A DNA stretch of 64,000 nt from Phyto melanocephala (Eukaryota > Arthropoda > Insecta > Diptera > Rhinophoridae): NCBI GenBank assembly GCA_941918925.1, contig OW799237.1:18085201-18149200 (forward strand). The letters run 5' to 3'. The notes beneath the pieces are model-generated. The model was not told where the DNA came from. It made no database searches and saw nothing but the letters and a program-made list of their open reading frames with translations. Positions within the stretch are counted from its first letter, which is position 1, and each line of letters starts with the position of its first letter. A program made the position numbers and the translations under genes. This document shows positions 24,663 through 37,949 of this stretch, piece after piece.

Positions 24663-25500
24663 CACGTAAGAGTGCTATATTCGGTCATAATGAATCTTTT
24701 ATATCCTTCTTCAACAAGTGCATTGGCACAATCGTAGCTTGATCTAGATTTCAAATAAATGTTTTTCTGTCCAAACCCGCAGAAAAGCGATTTTATTTTG
24801 AATTTTATGTTTTAAAGGATTCATTATCCACTGTATTGGACTAGTCAGGCCCTCTCATTTCAAAGTCATTTTGAGAGGATTAAGCAATTGTATCTGTAAT
24901 TTTTTTTCAAACTTTATCTAAGATCTTAAATTTTTTTATCGTGTTATCTGCTAGGTAAAAAAAAAACCGTAAAAGTTCTTTATTCGGCTATGACGAATCT
25001 CATATACCCTTCAACAACATGTGCATAGGTAAGTCAGAATTTAAAAACTGGGATTATTGTAGTGTCGCTTAGATTTCAAATAAATGTATTTTCTGTCCAA
25101 ACCCAAAGAAAAGCTATTTTGTTTAGAAGGTAAAACTTTTTCATAATATTCAACCAATTCGGCCGTTTCGTTTGATACTCGAATTGAGAGGCTTACAAAA
25201 ATTTTTTCGGACTCTATTTGGGATTTAGAAGTTTTCCATGGCACTTCACTAGTCAAGTCCTTTAGTTTGATACTCATATTGATAAGGTTAAGAAAAACAA
25301 TATATGAACCCGCTATTTTGTTTCTATCCATCATCTAAAATTTTAAGTTTTACCTTGTTTACTGTATTCTACTTGTTGAGTCTTTAAATTTGATACCCAT
25401 ATTCATGGGGCTTAAAAAAACTTATTTTTAATTTTCCATTTGTGGCCATTTTGGAACTTAAGCTTTTCTTATAGTTTACTGTATTATACTAAGTAGTTAT
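24663..25500 (+). repeat. Dispersed fly repeat, family II, with a second head
   Basis: Two head motifs occur, at 24665-24700 (gagtgctatattcggtc) and 24968-25005 (agttctttattcggctatga). They are followed by modules with 'tttgatactc(at)att' and 'actagtcaa(g/a)tcctt' at 25160-25500. These are the complement of the modules in 14380-14560. The doubled head suggests one copy inserted into another or a local duplication. Confidence 0.55.
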
Positions 25501-25989
25501 GCTTTTTCATTTAAGAACAATTTTTAAGGAATTAAAAATAATTCTAAAAAGTGTTTCAAAATTAACACAAGACACCCGTCAAGTCAAAAATTTACTGCAC
25601 AAATGGCCACAAATTCAAATCTTGGGTTAATTGTGGGACACCCTTTAAATATTTCGTCATTCTGGCACACCCCTTATTGTCATCTTCAAATTTAATTTTT
25701 TCATAATTTAGCGCATTTCATTCTATTTTTGCCATTTAGCATTGGTAGCCATTTTGGATTTGATATAATCTGTATATGCATCAAAAGCACAGAAAATTTG
25801 ATCATTCGTGTTAAATTTTGATCACATTCGAGTACCTTAATTTGCCCAATTATAATTTAACGGTTCCAAGGTGTTCTGAGGTTGCTTTATTTAGAAATTT
25901 TTATGAACACATTCAGTCCAGAGAATTGTTTGAAAGTTGTTAAATCTATTTTTCAAATTACGGTATCTGATGAAGCACACTGTTCTTGT
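25501..25989. other. Non-coding, with a decayed palindromic-MITE arm
   Basis: I see no gene. 'ttttgatcacattcgagta' at about 25826 resembles one arm of the palindromic MITE found at 18185 and 48429. The rest is AT-rich. Confidence 0.35.
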
Positions 25990-27663
25990 CCATCAAACCA
26001 ACTTTTGCATTAAAATTTTTTTAACTTTCTTTAAAAATCAACAATTTTGTTGGTTTGTTTTTATTCTCCATAAAGTATAATATTCTTAAAGTTTATGAAT
26101 AGAGGAGTTGATTGAATAATGTCAGTCTGTCTGTGTGGTGGTTGATATCAACTTTTAGAATCAATGTTATCGAAATCTTGTGAAATAAATCGTTATTGTT
26201 TCTAGGAAAAAGTTATAGACAGAAATTATTTCGGAAAAAATATATATATTTTTTTAACTATATCAAACTTTTCAAGCTTTAAATACAATTTTTTTTGCTA
26301 CGCTAGTGACACCGAAATGCAAGCCGTAGTCTCAGAAATTATTCGTGGACACTTATAAACTGGTTTAAAACTAACGGAGTTATAAGCAACAAAATAAAGC
26401 TATTTCGATGTTTTCCCTTGAGATTAAAACAGAAATTGGGGTTTTCAGCTTCTAGATAACTGAGAAGACCAATTTAAAAAAGAAATGAAAGGGTTTGACT
26501 AGAAGAATCAAACAGACTATTAAAAAAGTGTAAAATCCAGCGCATAGAAAAAGGGACCTAAGGGTAAAAAAAACAATTTTCACTTTTTTTTTTTTGATGT
26601 GGACAACATCTGAGCATCGAATGAGACTGATCACATGCCCCAAATGTGTTCTCTCCTAGAGATATGCGCGTTTTATAAAAGTGCAGTCGACAATTCTAAT
26701 TGCAAATAGAAAGGGACCAACTGTAAAATTTATTTAATTTAATTTTTTCCCCTACTAAATTAACAAAATAACTTGATTTTACGAAACTACAAAAAATTTA
26801 TTTTTTTCCCTATGAACAATTTAAAAAATATAAAAATAATTTAATTCTTTAAAATGGCTCTCCTGAACAAAACCTCTTTTTAACTTTAGGTCCCTTTCTC
26901 TATGCGCTGTCACATATAGAGATAAAGTCTAGTATTTTAAAATGTAACCTCTTTGACCACTTTGACTATTAACAAGTAAGAGCACTATATTTGGCTGTGC
27001 CGAACTTTTCATGCCCACCACCAATTTGATGTACTTTTATAGCACAAAAATTTGTTATTTTGCTTTAACTCCTTTACTAATGAATAGATTTAAACAATTT
27101 TATTCTGAAATATACATTCGAAATTTTATGGCTCTTAAGCGTTTGGATACAATTGAATTTCATTCGATGTTAGAAGACATGGTTTTTTGACCTTGCATTA
27201 TGAGCTTTAACTCTCTTTCCATTATTGTGATTTAGTCCATTTTCAATATAAAACTTGTGTATAAGAATTATTCTGGCAAAATTTGAGCCCCCTAGCTTTT
27301 GCGGTTCGAGCTCTATCGTACTTTCAACAGACGAACAGACGTTCGGACATAGCTAGATCGTCTAAAATGACATCAGGACTCAGTAAATGTATACCTTATG
27401 AGGTCTAAATGGATATTTCTATGTGTTACAAACGAAAAGACAAAATGAATATAACACCACCATTTTTTTGATGACGGGTATAAAAAGTGTAAAACTCAAG
27501 ATGGCATCCGACACAATGAAATTAAATTAAAGGGATTGACAAGTATTACAAATATCAAAGAAATAATTGAATAAAATGGCGTATAGCATTAAATCTGTAC
27601 CTATGTACAGAATGGTGAAAGATTAATCAGATTCGGTACGGCCGAATATAGCACCCTTACCAG
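25990..27663 (-). repeat. Dispersed fly repeat, family II, with a nested family I copy
   Basis: Minus-strand head motif at 27630-27663 (complement of 'attcggtacggccgaatata'). The right part (27483-27660) and left part (about 26040-26950) belong to the same family as 13725-14697, and a family I element (26967-27482) splits them. The left part holds 'gaatagaggagttgattg' and 'gtcagtctgtctgtgtgg'. No gene. Confidence 0.55.
26967..27482 (+). repeat. Nested family I repeat, internally deleted
   Basis: It starts with the head 'gagcactatatttggctg', contains the 'ctatcgtactttcaacagac' block, and ends in the tail hairpin 'caccaccatttttttgatg' plus 'acgggtata'. At about 515 bp it is much shorter than the copy at 56222-57341. 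It interrupts the older family II element around it. Confidence 0.6.
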
Positions 27664-30640
27664 TTGACATTCAAATAATAGTGTTAATGTAATAAAAAGC
27701 GTATTTCATAAGCTGATTTCAAGTTTAAATACAATTTTTTTTAATTCTTTCCTATTTAGAACAGAAAATATTTTTTTTTATTTTTATATTAAAAAAAACA
27801 TTACATAAAAACCGGTTTTTCAAACTGATTTTAGATGTAAAAATCTGTAAACCGGTTTTTTTAAATAATTAAAAGTTATGCAAAAAAACTTCTAAAAATT
27901 ATTAGAAAATCAGTTTTTCTTATATGCCGAATATTTGATTGCTCTAATTAGAAACGAAAGAACACGTAGAAAAGATATTTAAGGCGTTATTATCAAAATA
28001 CAGGCTTATTAACTGCTAATCAAGAACCCTCTTGCATGTATATATATGATAAAATTGTTTGCATACTTCTGTACTGCTTATTATTTTAGCAGTAAAAAAA
28101 ATCAACAGCAATTTTTTCTTCCTTACTAGCTCATACGTTTTTAACAAAACGTAAGGGGAAGCTACGATTAAGTTGCTTATTTTCGGTAGAAAATTACGAA
28201 ATAGAGACCTACTAAGTAGGGATCACATATAAAAAACATGCCTTCTACAATCGCTCTTAAAAGCAAAGTAAGCATTAAGCAACCGATTTTTGAAGCTTTT
28301 CTTAAAAATAAATTTTTGATGTGTTGATTGGTGAACCTACTCTAATAATGTTTTCCCTAAAACTTTTCTATATCTATGTAATGAATTATTGTTTAATATC
28401 AAGAGCGGATCTAGGGCGGGAGGAAAAAAAGATATTCAATCCTATCCAAACTAATAAATAATTTTGGTAGCCACTAAACAAACAATTAATATATTCGAAT
28501 AAAAACTTCCTACCTAAAATGCTTAAGCTGAATCTGCGCCTGCTTAATATTATTATCTTTAATATTTAAAATATTTTACAGTAAAAATATGTCACATACA
28601 AAGATATAACAATGTTGTAATTAAATAAGATTTTAATGTAAACATTTGCCAAGATCTTATAAATTCAATTAAATTACGCAACACCATACAGCATGAGCTA
28701 AAGCTAAACTAATTCAGGGTGCTAAAACGCATTGTTTAAAGTTTTCAATCATATTTTTAACTGCTGCCATACAACACCATCGTCATATTTTAATAATTGT
28801 TTCTACATTTCTCTAAGTATTGTGTTTTATTAGGCATTAAGCAAAGAAAAACTATCACTGGTATAGTTATTTAATTGTCTCTTGTCTTTGTTAAAAGTTA
28901 AAATGTCTATTGCTGTTTGAGGCATTTAGAACAAGAAAACGAAAAAGTATGAGTTTTGTATTAAAAAAATAAATTTGTTCAAACTTGTACTCGTATTGTT
29001 TCTAGGGAATTTTACAAGTATATGCTTGAGTTTAAGCAGGCCTGTATTTTAATTTAAATGCAAATTGAGTCTTTTGTCACAGTGTATACATACATTTATA
29101 CTTGTATATATTTTTATGATTTGATCTATCACAAAAACAAGAAGACAACATAAAGACGTTCATATACTTTCTTTGTTTTAATAAATTTATTAACAAAAAA
29201 AGGAAAAACAAATTTTAATATAATTTAACATAGAATAAATGCATTTAGTTTGATGAGTTTATCGCTTTTTTGAGCTTTTTTTGTTTCTATTTTTTATTTT
29301 ATTAAATAAATTTGGAAACATATTTTAATTAAATTATAAAGTAATAAAATGAGTAATTGAAAATATATGTATAAAAGTATTTAAAAAAATACATGATAAA
29401 TATTTTATCTTTAATTAGTTTAAAAACTATGTATATTGAAGTAGGTTATAGGGTTTTTATTTTAAAGATAAAAATTAATTTCTGAGAAAACTTAATATTT
29501 GTGTTGCCAAAAAGTATGCTGTAGATTTTGTTATATTCAATCATAGTACCAGTGTTGCCAGGAATTCCAAATAAATTAAGAATCGATATATAAAAAGATC
29601 TTTAATTAGGTAGGAAAGGCAAAATTATGTATATTTAAGGGTAATTGAACCGGTTCTACAACCGGTTAGAAACCCGGTTTTTTACTTTTTCTGATCTTGC
29701 TCTTGTCTTAATATTGATGGTTCGAATGTCAAAAAAAATGTTTTTTTGCCTACAAAAGCTGGTTATATTAATATTCAAGTTTATGTTCATTTAACTACTC
29801 GTACTCTGGTGGAAACTAGAGGAAATTATATTATGTACAATAGGGATACAACTTTTTTACAATTTTTGAAAATATCAAAATGACCGTATCCTTACCATGT
29901 AGTGCATGAAAAAACAATAAGAATTTTATTTTTAGATTTTCGATATCGTTAAAAAAGGTACCGCGTAAAATGCAATTAAGTTTGGGATCAGTAAGTTCTA
30001 AAAAAGTAACAAAGTTCACTTAACAAAGATAGTTTTTAGATTATAATTTGGTTATAATCATTTAATTACATTAAGAAATGTAAATAGTTTAATAATTATA
30101 AAATAAAAAATTTTGAATATATAAAAAATTTTGAAAAAAAAAAAAAAATTTAAAGGGCTTTCAGAAATCGGCTTCGACGCGAAAAGTTTTTTTCCGAAAT
30201 GACCTGAGGAAACATTTTTCGGTTTCAGTACAATATCGGCTATAGCGTGGTGATAGAGCCTTATTTTGTTTTTACCCCTTATGTACAAGGTAGTTCAAAA
30301 TTTCCATTGGCTTTAAATCTTTTTGTAATTAAATTTATTGTTAAAAAGTATACATTTTAATAATTAAATTTTAAATAATTAAGCGATGTATTTATATTTA
30401 ATTTAATTGATGACAAGGTATATAACAATAAGTGAAATAAAGTAGTGCATAAGTATGGCTTATACCGTAAAAGTTTAATATACTGTGTTATAAATCAGTT
30501 AAGTGCTCGAAGTTTTTTTTACCGTTAGTTTTAAGTGTTTTTATATAAAACGAGCCCTTGTATATTTAAAGTAAACAAACCAACTTAGATGGGTTGACCC
30601 AGATTTTGAAAAATCGAAGGAGATTTTGAAACTAAGTATG
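27664..30640. other. AT-rich non-coding stretch
   Basis: I see no gene over about 3 kb. 'aaccggttttt' motifs at 27790-27870 and around 29648-29680 resemble the subterminal part of the hAT-like element at 12712-13695, and may be worn remnants of it. Open frames (29831-30019, 30058-30288) show nothing recognisable. Confidence 0.45.
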
Positions 30641-30689
30641 TCAAAGCTTGGGACATGTAGACATGTAGAGCTTACGAGGAAATGGATGG

Positions 30690-30975
30690 AAATTTGCAGC
30701 ATTACCTTTGTCAATGTCCTGCGTTTGGGATTATGAGACGCAAGAACTTAAAAGTGAACACTATGTCGAACTTGGAATACCTAAGGAATTTGAATTGGAA
30801 ATCCATAAGAAATTATATTGAAGGGACTAGGCTCCTTACCTAGTCGATATATTAACGGTATTGAGAATATTGTTTTTAATTGGGTCAATTTTATTCTCAT
30901 ATTGTGCACAATACGCCAATTGGGCATACGTGTCAGTCATGGGTTTGGTTTATCTAACCTAACCAACACCAACGA
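30690..30975 (+). pseudogene. LINE 3' end, second copy
   Basis: It reads HYLCQCPAFGIMRRKNLK, then NLNWKSIRNYIEGTRLL and a stop, followed by the 3' tail 'tctaacctaaccaacac'. It is the better preserved of two copies of the same LINE family (the other is at 16830-17100). Only the last roughly 60 codons remain, as expected from 5' truncation during reverse transcription. Confidence 0.6.
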
Positions 30976-30999
30976 TTGTCGAAAAAATATGTGGATGTG

Positions 31000-33900
31000 A
31001 AAAAGAATAATATAAAACTTAAAAAATTCAAAAAACTTTTGTAGGAATATGAATTCTTGCTTCTGCTGGCGGAAAAAAGTAATCCTTAATTGAAAGAGTG
31101 TCCCTGAATTAGATAAGTAATGTAAAAATTACCGCATATTTTTCTTTTTAGTACTAGTAAACGAAATGAAGAATGTCTTCAGTTAAGTTGTTTTTAACTT
31201 AAATATAGGTAGAATTAATTGCATTCTGGTCTGACAGCGTAACGAGCAAATATTGATTTTTTCGCTCCCAAAAGTATGCTAATGTAAGTGTATATAGAAA
31301 TAAAACATCTTATCGTAATATAAATGAGAATTGCAAAACATGTTATGCTAAAAATCAAACAATTTGTTTTCATTTCATATTATTGCGCAACAGACTTCTA
31401 ACAAATAATAAAACATTAAACAAAAACTGTTGCATACATTAAGGTACGTTTTTTTTATCTAACTCTGGTATATATAAATTTAGTTTACAAGTTAATTGCT
31501 TATTTTAAAAAATTTCTTAATTAACATGTTATTTATTTTGGTTGGTTTTAATAAAATTTATTTATCTAATGATGATATGAAAAAAAACTAGCATACTTTA
31601 GTGCAAATCGTGTTGTCTGTTATTTTTCCTCTTTCTTAAAACAAACAAAATCAGGACATCATCAGCATCTCTTAACAGCTACTTTGAATTGTTATTTTAT
31701 TTTTATTATGAATTTTATAAATATAGACGGTTGCCTGACTAGTAGTTGTTGTATTTTTTTTTAATTTTTTTTTGTACAAGTTTGAGTTAAAGAACCAAGT
31801 AGCTGAAAGGATACAAGTCGCGTCAAGTGTACTTTAATGCATTTATATTGTGTTATTTTTGTTGCAAAATAACAACAACAACAGAAACAACCGTAAGAGG
31901 AGAAAAATCCAACTCAAAAGAATCATGATGATTTGCTGTTGTTTCCGTTTTCTCTATTATCCTTTTTTTTGCAGTTTTTAGCATTCTGACACAATGAACA
32001 AATGAACTTATAAATACTTTGTTTTATAAAAAAAAACAACGAAAAAGGCACAAACATATAGCATTAAAAAAAGGGTTAAAAAACTTTTATATAAAAAACA
32101 AGGCATATTTCTTTCTGCCACCACTAACACAAGAACAGACTTAAAGATTTTCAAGTGTCCTTTGGAAAAAATGCAATAAAATTCTAGTCGTTTTTGTTGT
32201 AAGGCTTCAAAGAAAAAAAGATTATAAAATTTTTTTTATTATATTATATATTGTTATTAACTTCCGTGTTAAGTAGATGTAAGACATGAAGAGTTGCCTT
32301 AAAATATACAAACTGATTTACAAGAAAAAGTATTCTCACAGTAAAAAGAATATATAAATAAAAAAATCTGCTAGTACTTAAGGCACAACAATAGATTTTA
32401 ATTATAGGAAAAAAATATATAAATTGTTGTTGTTTTTTGTATGAAATATTTTCCAGTAAATTTGATTAAAACATAGAAAACCATATAAAATTTGAAATAC
32501 GTTTAGAGTTTGAATTTTTGTACTGCATACCTTTGGGGGTTTTTAAAAGAGGCGGTAAATATTTATGTATTTCCATACCGTAATCAGTTTTAAGATAATC
32601 AAAGTCTCATTGAAAAATATTTTTTACAAAAATTCGCTTTAAAAAAAATATGTAAATATATATAGTTTAGACTTACTACAAAAGTGGTGGTTCAAACTTG
32701 GCTAAAAAATAGGCTTTTTAATCTAATTTTTCGATAAAAATTTTCTTTAGCTATAAAGCCCATTTCTAACTCGGTGGTAATGTCGACAAGCAAAATTTTT
32801 GCATTGGGGCATTACATTCTTGATAGGTATAAACAACTAAGATATGAGGAAATACCCACGACCACCTCGATTTTTTTTCACAAAAACAACATTACAACAA
32901 GTATATACAAACGTATATACTGGTTAGAGTAAACGTGGCATCGAATCCCAGCTGAGCCAAAAAAATTTTTTTTTTTTAATTTTTTATTTAATATATTATT
33001 TATATTTTTATTATTATTTTTAATTTTTTTTTGTTTTATATTTATTATTTATATATTAATTATTTTTAAAAAAAATTTTTTTTCTTAATTTTTTTTTTAA
33101 TTTTTTTTATTTTTATTTTATTTTTTTTAAATACATACGTAAATTTTTAATTTTACAATGGGATGTTTTTATATATGCACATATGTACGTATTTCATATG
33201 AGATGAATGGTGATACAAACTACTGTTATTGCATGACTAAACGTTGTGAAGGGTATATAAGATTCGGCACGGCCGAGTATAGCACTCTAACTTGTTTTTA
33301 CACAATACATTACTTTTGTAATAAGTTAAAGCTAATTTCAAACGTTCTTAGATTGCTAAACGATTCATATTCGTAAATAACAAACACTAAATAAATAACG
33401 CTTCAGATGACAAATATTTAACAGCTGACAGCTTTACCAAACTGGCGGTTTTGAAACCACTAAATGGATAACACTTTGTTACTAACCATAACTAGATTTA
33501 AATGTGCATAGTTTTATAAAAGTCATTTCAATGTTTGCTCTATAAGGTTTTTGTGTTACAAAAACGGTAAAGTTGCACCTTAAGAACGGAATCTAAAGAA
33601 GGTAAAATAAAAACAAAACAAAATCAATCGAAATAACTAACTGCTTTTTTTCCGTTACAGGCAATAAAATAGTTTACGATTTTATGTTTGATATATGGCA
33701 CACTTTAAGGCTAAAATAATTTTTTATAAAACATTAAATTTAAAAATAAAAATTATTTTTTTAAATTGATTAAGTTTTTTTTTTATCTCATTTAAGACTC
33801 AAAATGGTTTTTAAGATTTTGCATATAATTTTTGCTTAAAAAAATATAAATAAACTTGAACCTGTTGCTTTATTTTCTACTTGTTCTCATGGAAAAAAGT

Positions 33901-34343
33901 CTGTTTTATCTTTTAATAATTCATGACAATTAAAACAAAAATCATAATTTGCTTTAAATTCTTTTTCTATTGCTAACATTTTTTTCCATCAGCAGAAAAA
34001 TCAACCCCTTGAAAACAATTAAAATATTTTATAAAACAATTTAAGAGTACTTTACGCTAATTTACTTTACATTTTATTGTTATTGTTGCACAAAAGTAAC
34101 AATTAAATGTATATGAAGGCATGAACATCAAAGGATAACAAAGCTCATTATCCTTGAAAATAACAAATAATAAAAAAAAAATATACAGAAATTATGATTG
34201 TGCATAAATTAAGTCATTTACCATGAAAAAAACAAAAGAGGTACTTGAAATAATAAAAAAAAGTACATACAACAGACAAAACCGGGACATGATAATTTAG
34301 TTCTTTTTTTCAAAATAAAAAACAAGTAAATCTCTGTAAAATT
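31000..34343. other. AT-rich non-coding stretch downstream of gene B
   Basis: No gene is seen. At 32960-33140 the sequence is almost pure A/T with long poly-T runs. A minus-strand repeat head lies at 33250-33297 (attcggcacggccgagtata), and a tRNA-like motif at 32905-32962. The rest is anonymous. Confidence 0.45.
32905..32962 (+). repeat. tRNA-like motif before an A/T tail
   Basis: 'actggttagagta' resembles an A box and 'gcatcgaatcccagc' a B box, but they are closer together than in a functional tRNA. A run of A, then about 180 bases of nearly pure A/T, follows directly, which would fit the tail of a tRNA-derived SINE. No cloverleaf is possible. Confidence 0.25.
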
Positions 34344-36544
34344 TTAAATAACACAAACATCATTTTGAGTATAACGCCAGATCCAACCTAAATGCGAAGT
34401 TATACGGGTATTAATACCAACACTATAACGTTGGCCACAACTACGGCCATAACTGATAATACCCAAAAGAGTTAAACGTTGCTGGCGTAGCATAACGGGA
34501 CCACCCGAATCATATTGACACGAATCTTGAGCTAAACCTCTATAATCGTAGGTACATATTTGTGAGTGTATAACAGAGTCATTGTACTGCTGTTGGCATA
34601 CACGATTGTCTAAAGTCATTAACTGGATTTTCTGCAAGGTGTTGGACTTGGAACCAGCAAATGAGAGTGTACCCCAGCCGGCTACATCAACATTGGAATA
34701 GGCAAATGTATCCGTTCTGAAAGTAATTGCTTGAGGTCTTACAATTTAATTAAATTTTTTCAATAGTTACTGTTGTCTCCAAGGCAAACAAATGGGTCCT
34801 ACCCCTCTAGACCATTCCATGGGTATCCTGGTTATCAATATGGCAATATCATTAATTGTAGAAGTGGGTGTTGCATTATAGTCGGGATGATTTAAAATAG
34901 TTCGTATACGATATTGGGCAGCAAAAGGAGTTTCGTTTTCTGTGTAGATTTGGATAAAATAAGTTTGAGAATTAGGCTACAAATTTGGTTAAAAATGATT
35001 TTAGACTAGTTAAAGGCGTTATAAAGACTAGATCATAGAATTCATACTGTGCACTTGACTATAATTTTTTTTAATCTCTGTTGGATTATAGACTGGAGTC
35101 TAGTGTTCTCTAAAGTAAAGTCTGAAGTCCATATAGTATAGACTTGACAATAGAGAAGAGCATTTACTAAAATATTATTTTTTCCATTTATTGCTCTTGC
35201 AAGCATAGATTTTTAGACTACTGTAGCCTGAAACAGTAAAATAGGGCAGCCATCAGTCACCTCCTTAGAAAAACGCCTCTGTATGATTGTGCAGCATTGC
35301 AGGTATTTGCTGTGCATTTGGCATTTGCCTAAAGGCAGAGCTTCCATGTAATACTTACTTCTCTTTGACGCTAGGAGTGAGCTAGAACATCAGAAGCTTG
35401 TTCGAGAAGCCGTCTCAGCTAGAGTATAATCTTGACTATAGATTAAAACTTTGAAATATACTTTTAATAGAAATAAGTACCATGGCTGTACTACAGACTA
35501 GCTTAGAGAGTAAACTGTAGAATAGGCCATATGATATTTTGTTTTAGACTATTGGTTTGACTTTTTACTAGATCATAGTTTGTCAACAAATTAAGAAATT
35601 GGCTACAGGCAGAAATACGGACTGAACCACAATAGACTTTAGACTTGACTATAAGCCAGACTTTAAAGGTATTGATAAATTAAGCCAAAAATCAACTTCA
35701 TATACTAGATCTCACCTGCTATTAAATCATGATCCCCAACATAAGCCATTATAGTACTTGGATCCGAATGGAATCTAGTACAGTGGGCAGCGGTTAAAAT
35801 ATGAAGATGACTGACTAAAAAAAACTATTAATTTTTTGTTTAATAATAATGTTAATTTCTTCTACTAACTTATATTTCCACCACAGAACACTCTTTGCGG
35901 TGATGTTGTGTCTCTCAAAGCTACCATAGAGGGGAATTCGTTGTGTCTTGTTTCCTGACCATTAGCTATGCGGTTACCCACTGTCCAGCCACAATTGCAA
36001 GGAACGCGCCGGGCACGTGCTTGACAACTGAAACGACCACGTAAAAGTGTGTTTGGGCGTGATGAAGCATAAGCCACGGCCATAGAGCGAAAATTTGAAA
36101 TTCTAGTAATTTGGGTGGAGCGACAAAATCGCTGACCATCACGAAATTGTAAATCACCATCAAGGGATAGAACAAAATAATCGGTATCACAGCTATTTGG
36201 AACCTAGTTAGAAATAATTATAGAAAAATAAGAAGTATTTTTATCTACAAACAATTAAAATTTAAACTTTAACCAACCACTTCGTAAAGACACGTCATTA
36301 TAACCACATGATCCCTGGGTACAGTGATGCGATGTCGACAATTTGTGCCCGGCTGATAAGCATTTGGATAATTTGGCGAGGTTATATTAAGTATATCACG
36401 TTCAGTAGGCAGTTGATAGTCCATAGAAATACATTGTTGCTGTGCCTGTATAAAATCTAAGAAAAATACTACTAAGAGGAGAACGAAACCTTTAGGCGAA
36501 AAAGAGTTTGTAAAAGTTATGGTTTTACTAATAAAATACAACAT
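34344..36544 (-). CDS. Gene B: CUB-domain trypsin-like serine protease
   Basis: Minus-strand exons are 36281-36544 (the donor could also be three bases later, ending at 36278), 35870-36203, 35716-35814, 34771-34939 and 34344-34716, giving 412 or 413 residues. A signal peptide (GFVLLLVVFFLDF core, residues about 19-35) precedes a CUB domain (ITSPNYPNAYQPGTNCRHRI; later DTDYFVLSLDGD). VPCNCGW leads to the activation site Arg166/Ile167 (IANGQE). The triad is His210 (LTAAHC), Asp263 (INDIAILI) and Ser359 (CQYDSGGP); Asp353 predicts trypsin-like specificity, and the Gly193 equivalent is Tyr. Intron phases match gene C throughout (0, 1, 1, 2). The start is the only ATG ahead of the signal core. Likely a secreted extracellular protease; substrate unknown. 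No strong poly(A) signal stands out. Confidence 0.88.
34985..35690. repeat. TAGACT-rich cryptic repeat in gene B intron 3
   Basis: Variants of 'tagact', 'ctatag' and 'agactt' recur many times across this intron (for example 'tagacttgac', 'actagctta', 'tagactattgg'), giving a worn low-order satellite. A less AT-rich block at 35220-35420 interrupts it and may be a mobile-element fragment; I cannot classify it. Confidence 0.45.
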
Positions 36545-37715
36545 TTTATTAACACTGCTTAACTTTAACTGTTATATTTAATAAATTATTTAGTTAAAAG
36601 TAATTTTTCTTTATTTATTTAACATCGCAAAGTTGATGCCGTTCTTATCTTCTTAAAATAAATTACTCAATTTGCAATAAATACTTAAACAAATGTAGAC
36701 TTAAGACAACATTTAAAATAAATACAGTTGTAACACTTAAACTTGTGTGTTTTGTTATGTTCTAGATGAGAAATTGTTTAACGATATTTTTGGTATTTGG
36801 GTGAGATCTGATTTAGTCATAAAATAAAACAACACATGACAAAAAACTGGTAACATCTTTAACGTAATAATTAATTAAAAATATTTTGTAGTGATTTAGT
36901 AAATCTTTGACAGTGGTAAATTTGTTGTTTTTTAAATTTCATAATATTACGTGGAATATAAAAAAAATAATAAAAAAAGTATGTTTCAGGATGTGGTAAG
37001 GTTCTCTTAAAATGTGGTGAGCTTAAGAAATCTATTTAAACGATTACACATGCTACACAATTCGTAAAAGTAAAGGTATTTTAAAATTTAAATAATCTTA
37101 AGTTTATTATTAACCCTAGAGTACGAAAACACATCACATTTATCAAACACATCTCTATATCTCTCTTATTACTATTTTCTCCCTATTAAATGCGTCCATA
37201 TCGCTTACATTTTGTATGGCGTTAAGCTTATATTAAACGAAATGTAAAAAGCCACTTCAACATGTGGGCTTGACGTCACTAAAATGTTCAGCATTTTGAT
37301 TACATTTTTTAAAATAGTCGTAGTGACATGTGGTGAGATTTTAATACCACACGAAATATATTTTAGTCCAAAAATGTATATGAATCATACATATGTGGAA
37401 GAAGCGGATACATTTATGATTTGTGATGACGTCAAAATTACGTCACAGCTACATACATACGTATATGGCTTGTTTACATTTCGTGTACTACAGGCTTTAC
37501 TTGCTGAGTTGCTTTTGCTATTAGAAGTTTTGATGTACATACATGTAAGGAAAAAACATTTTATTTTATAAAAAAAGAAAAAAAAAAAAAAGTCGTCCAC
37601 TTTTGTTAATATGTAAAATATGATTAGCTGTATAGGGTTAAAAAAAAATAAAATTTAAAATAATATAAAATTCATATATTTTATTTTAAATAAAACATAC
37701 TATATTTTATATCTA
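36545..37715. other. Between gene B and the Helitron
   Basis: AT-rich, with no gene. It would contain the gene B promoter. Three TGACGTC/TTACGTCA-like sites lie within 37270-37450. The short open frame at 37284-37571 is unconvincing. Confidence 0.4.
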
Positions 37716-37949
37716 TCTATATATATAAAAATCAATGTGTGTTTGTATGTTTGTATGTTTGTTTGTGCTTTATAGACGGCTAAACGGCTGGACCGATTTC
37801 CTTGAAATTTTCACAGAATCTTTCTGTATGTCTGGAAGGAACTATAGGCTATACTTTCGTTTGAAATTGTAAGTGGGCGGGGTGCCACGCCCTATTAAAG
37901 AATAAGTATTAAATATTATATATCACGAAAGTTAATGCAGGTAGAGTCT

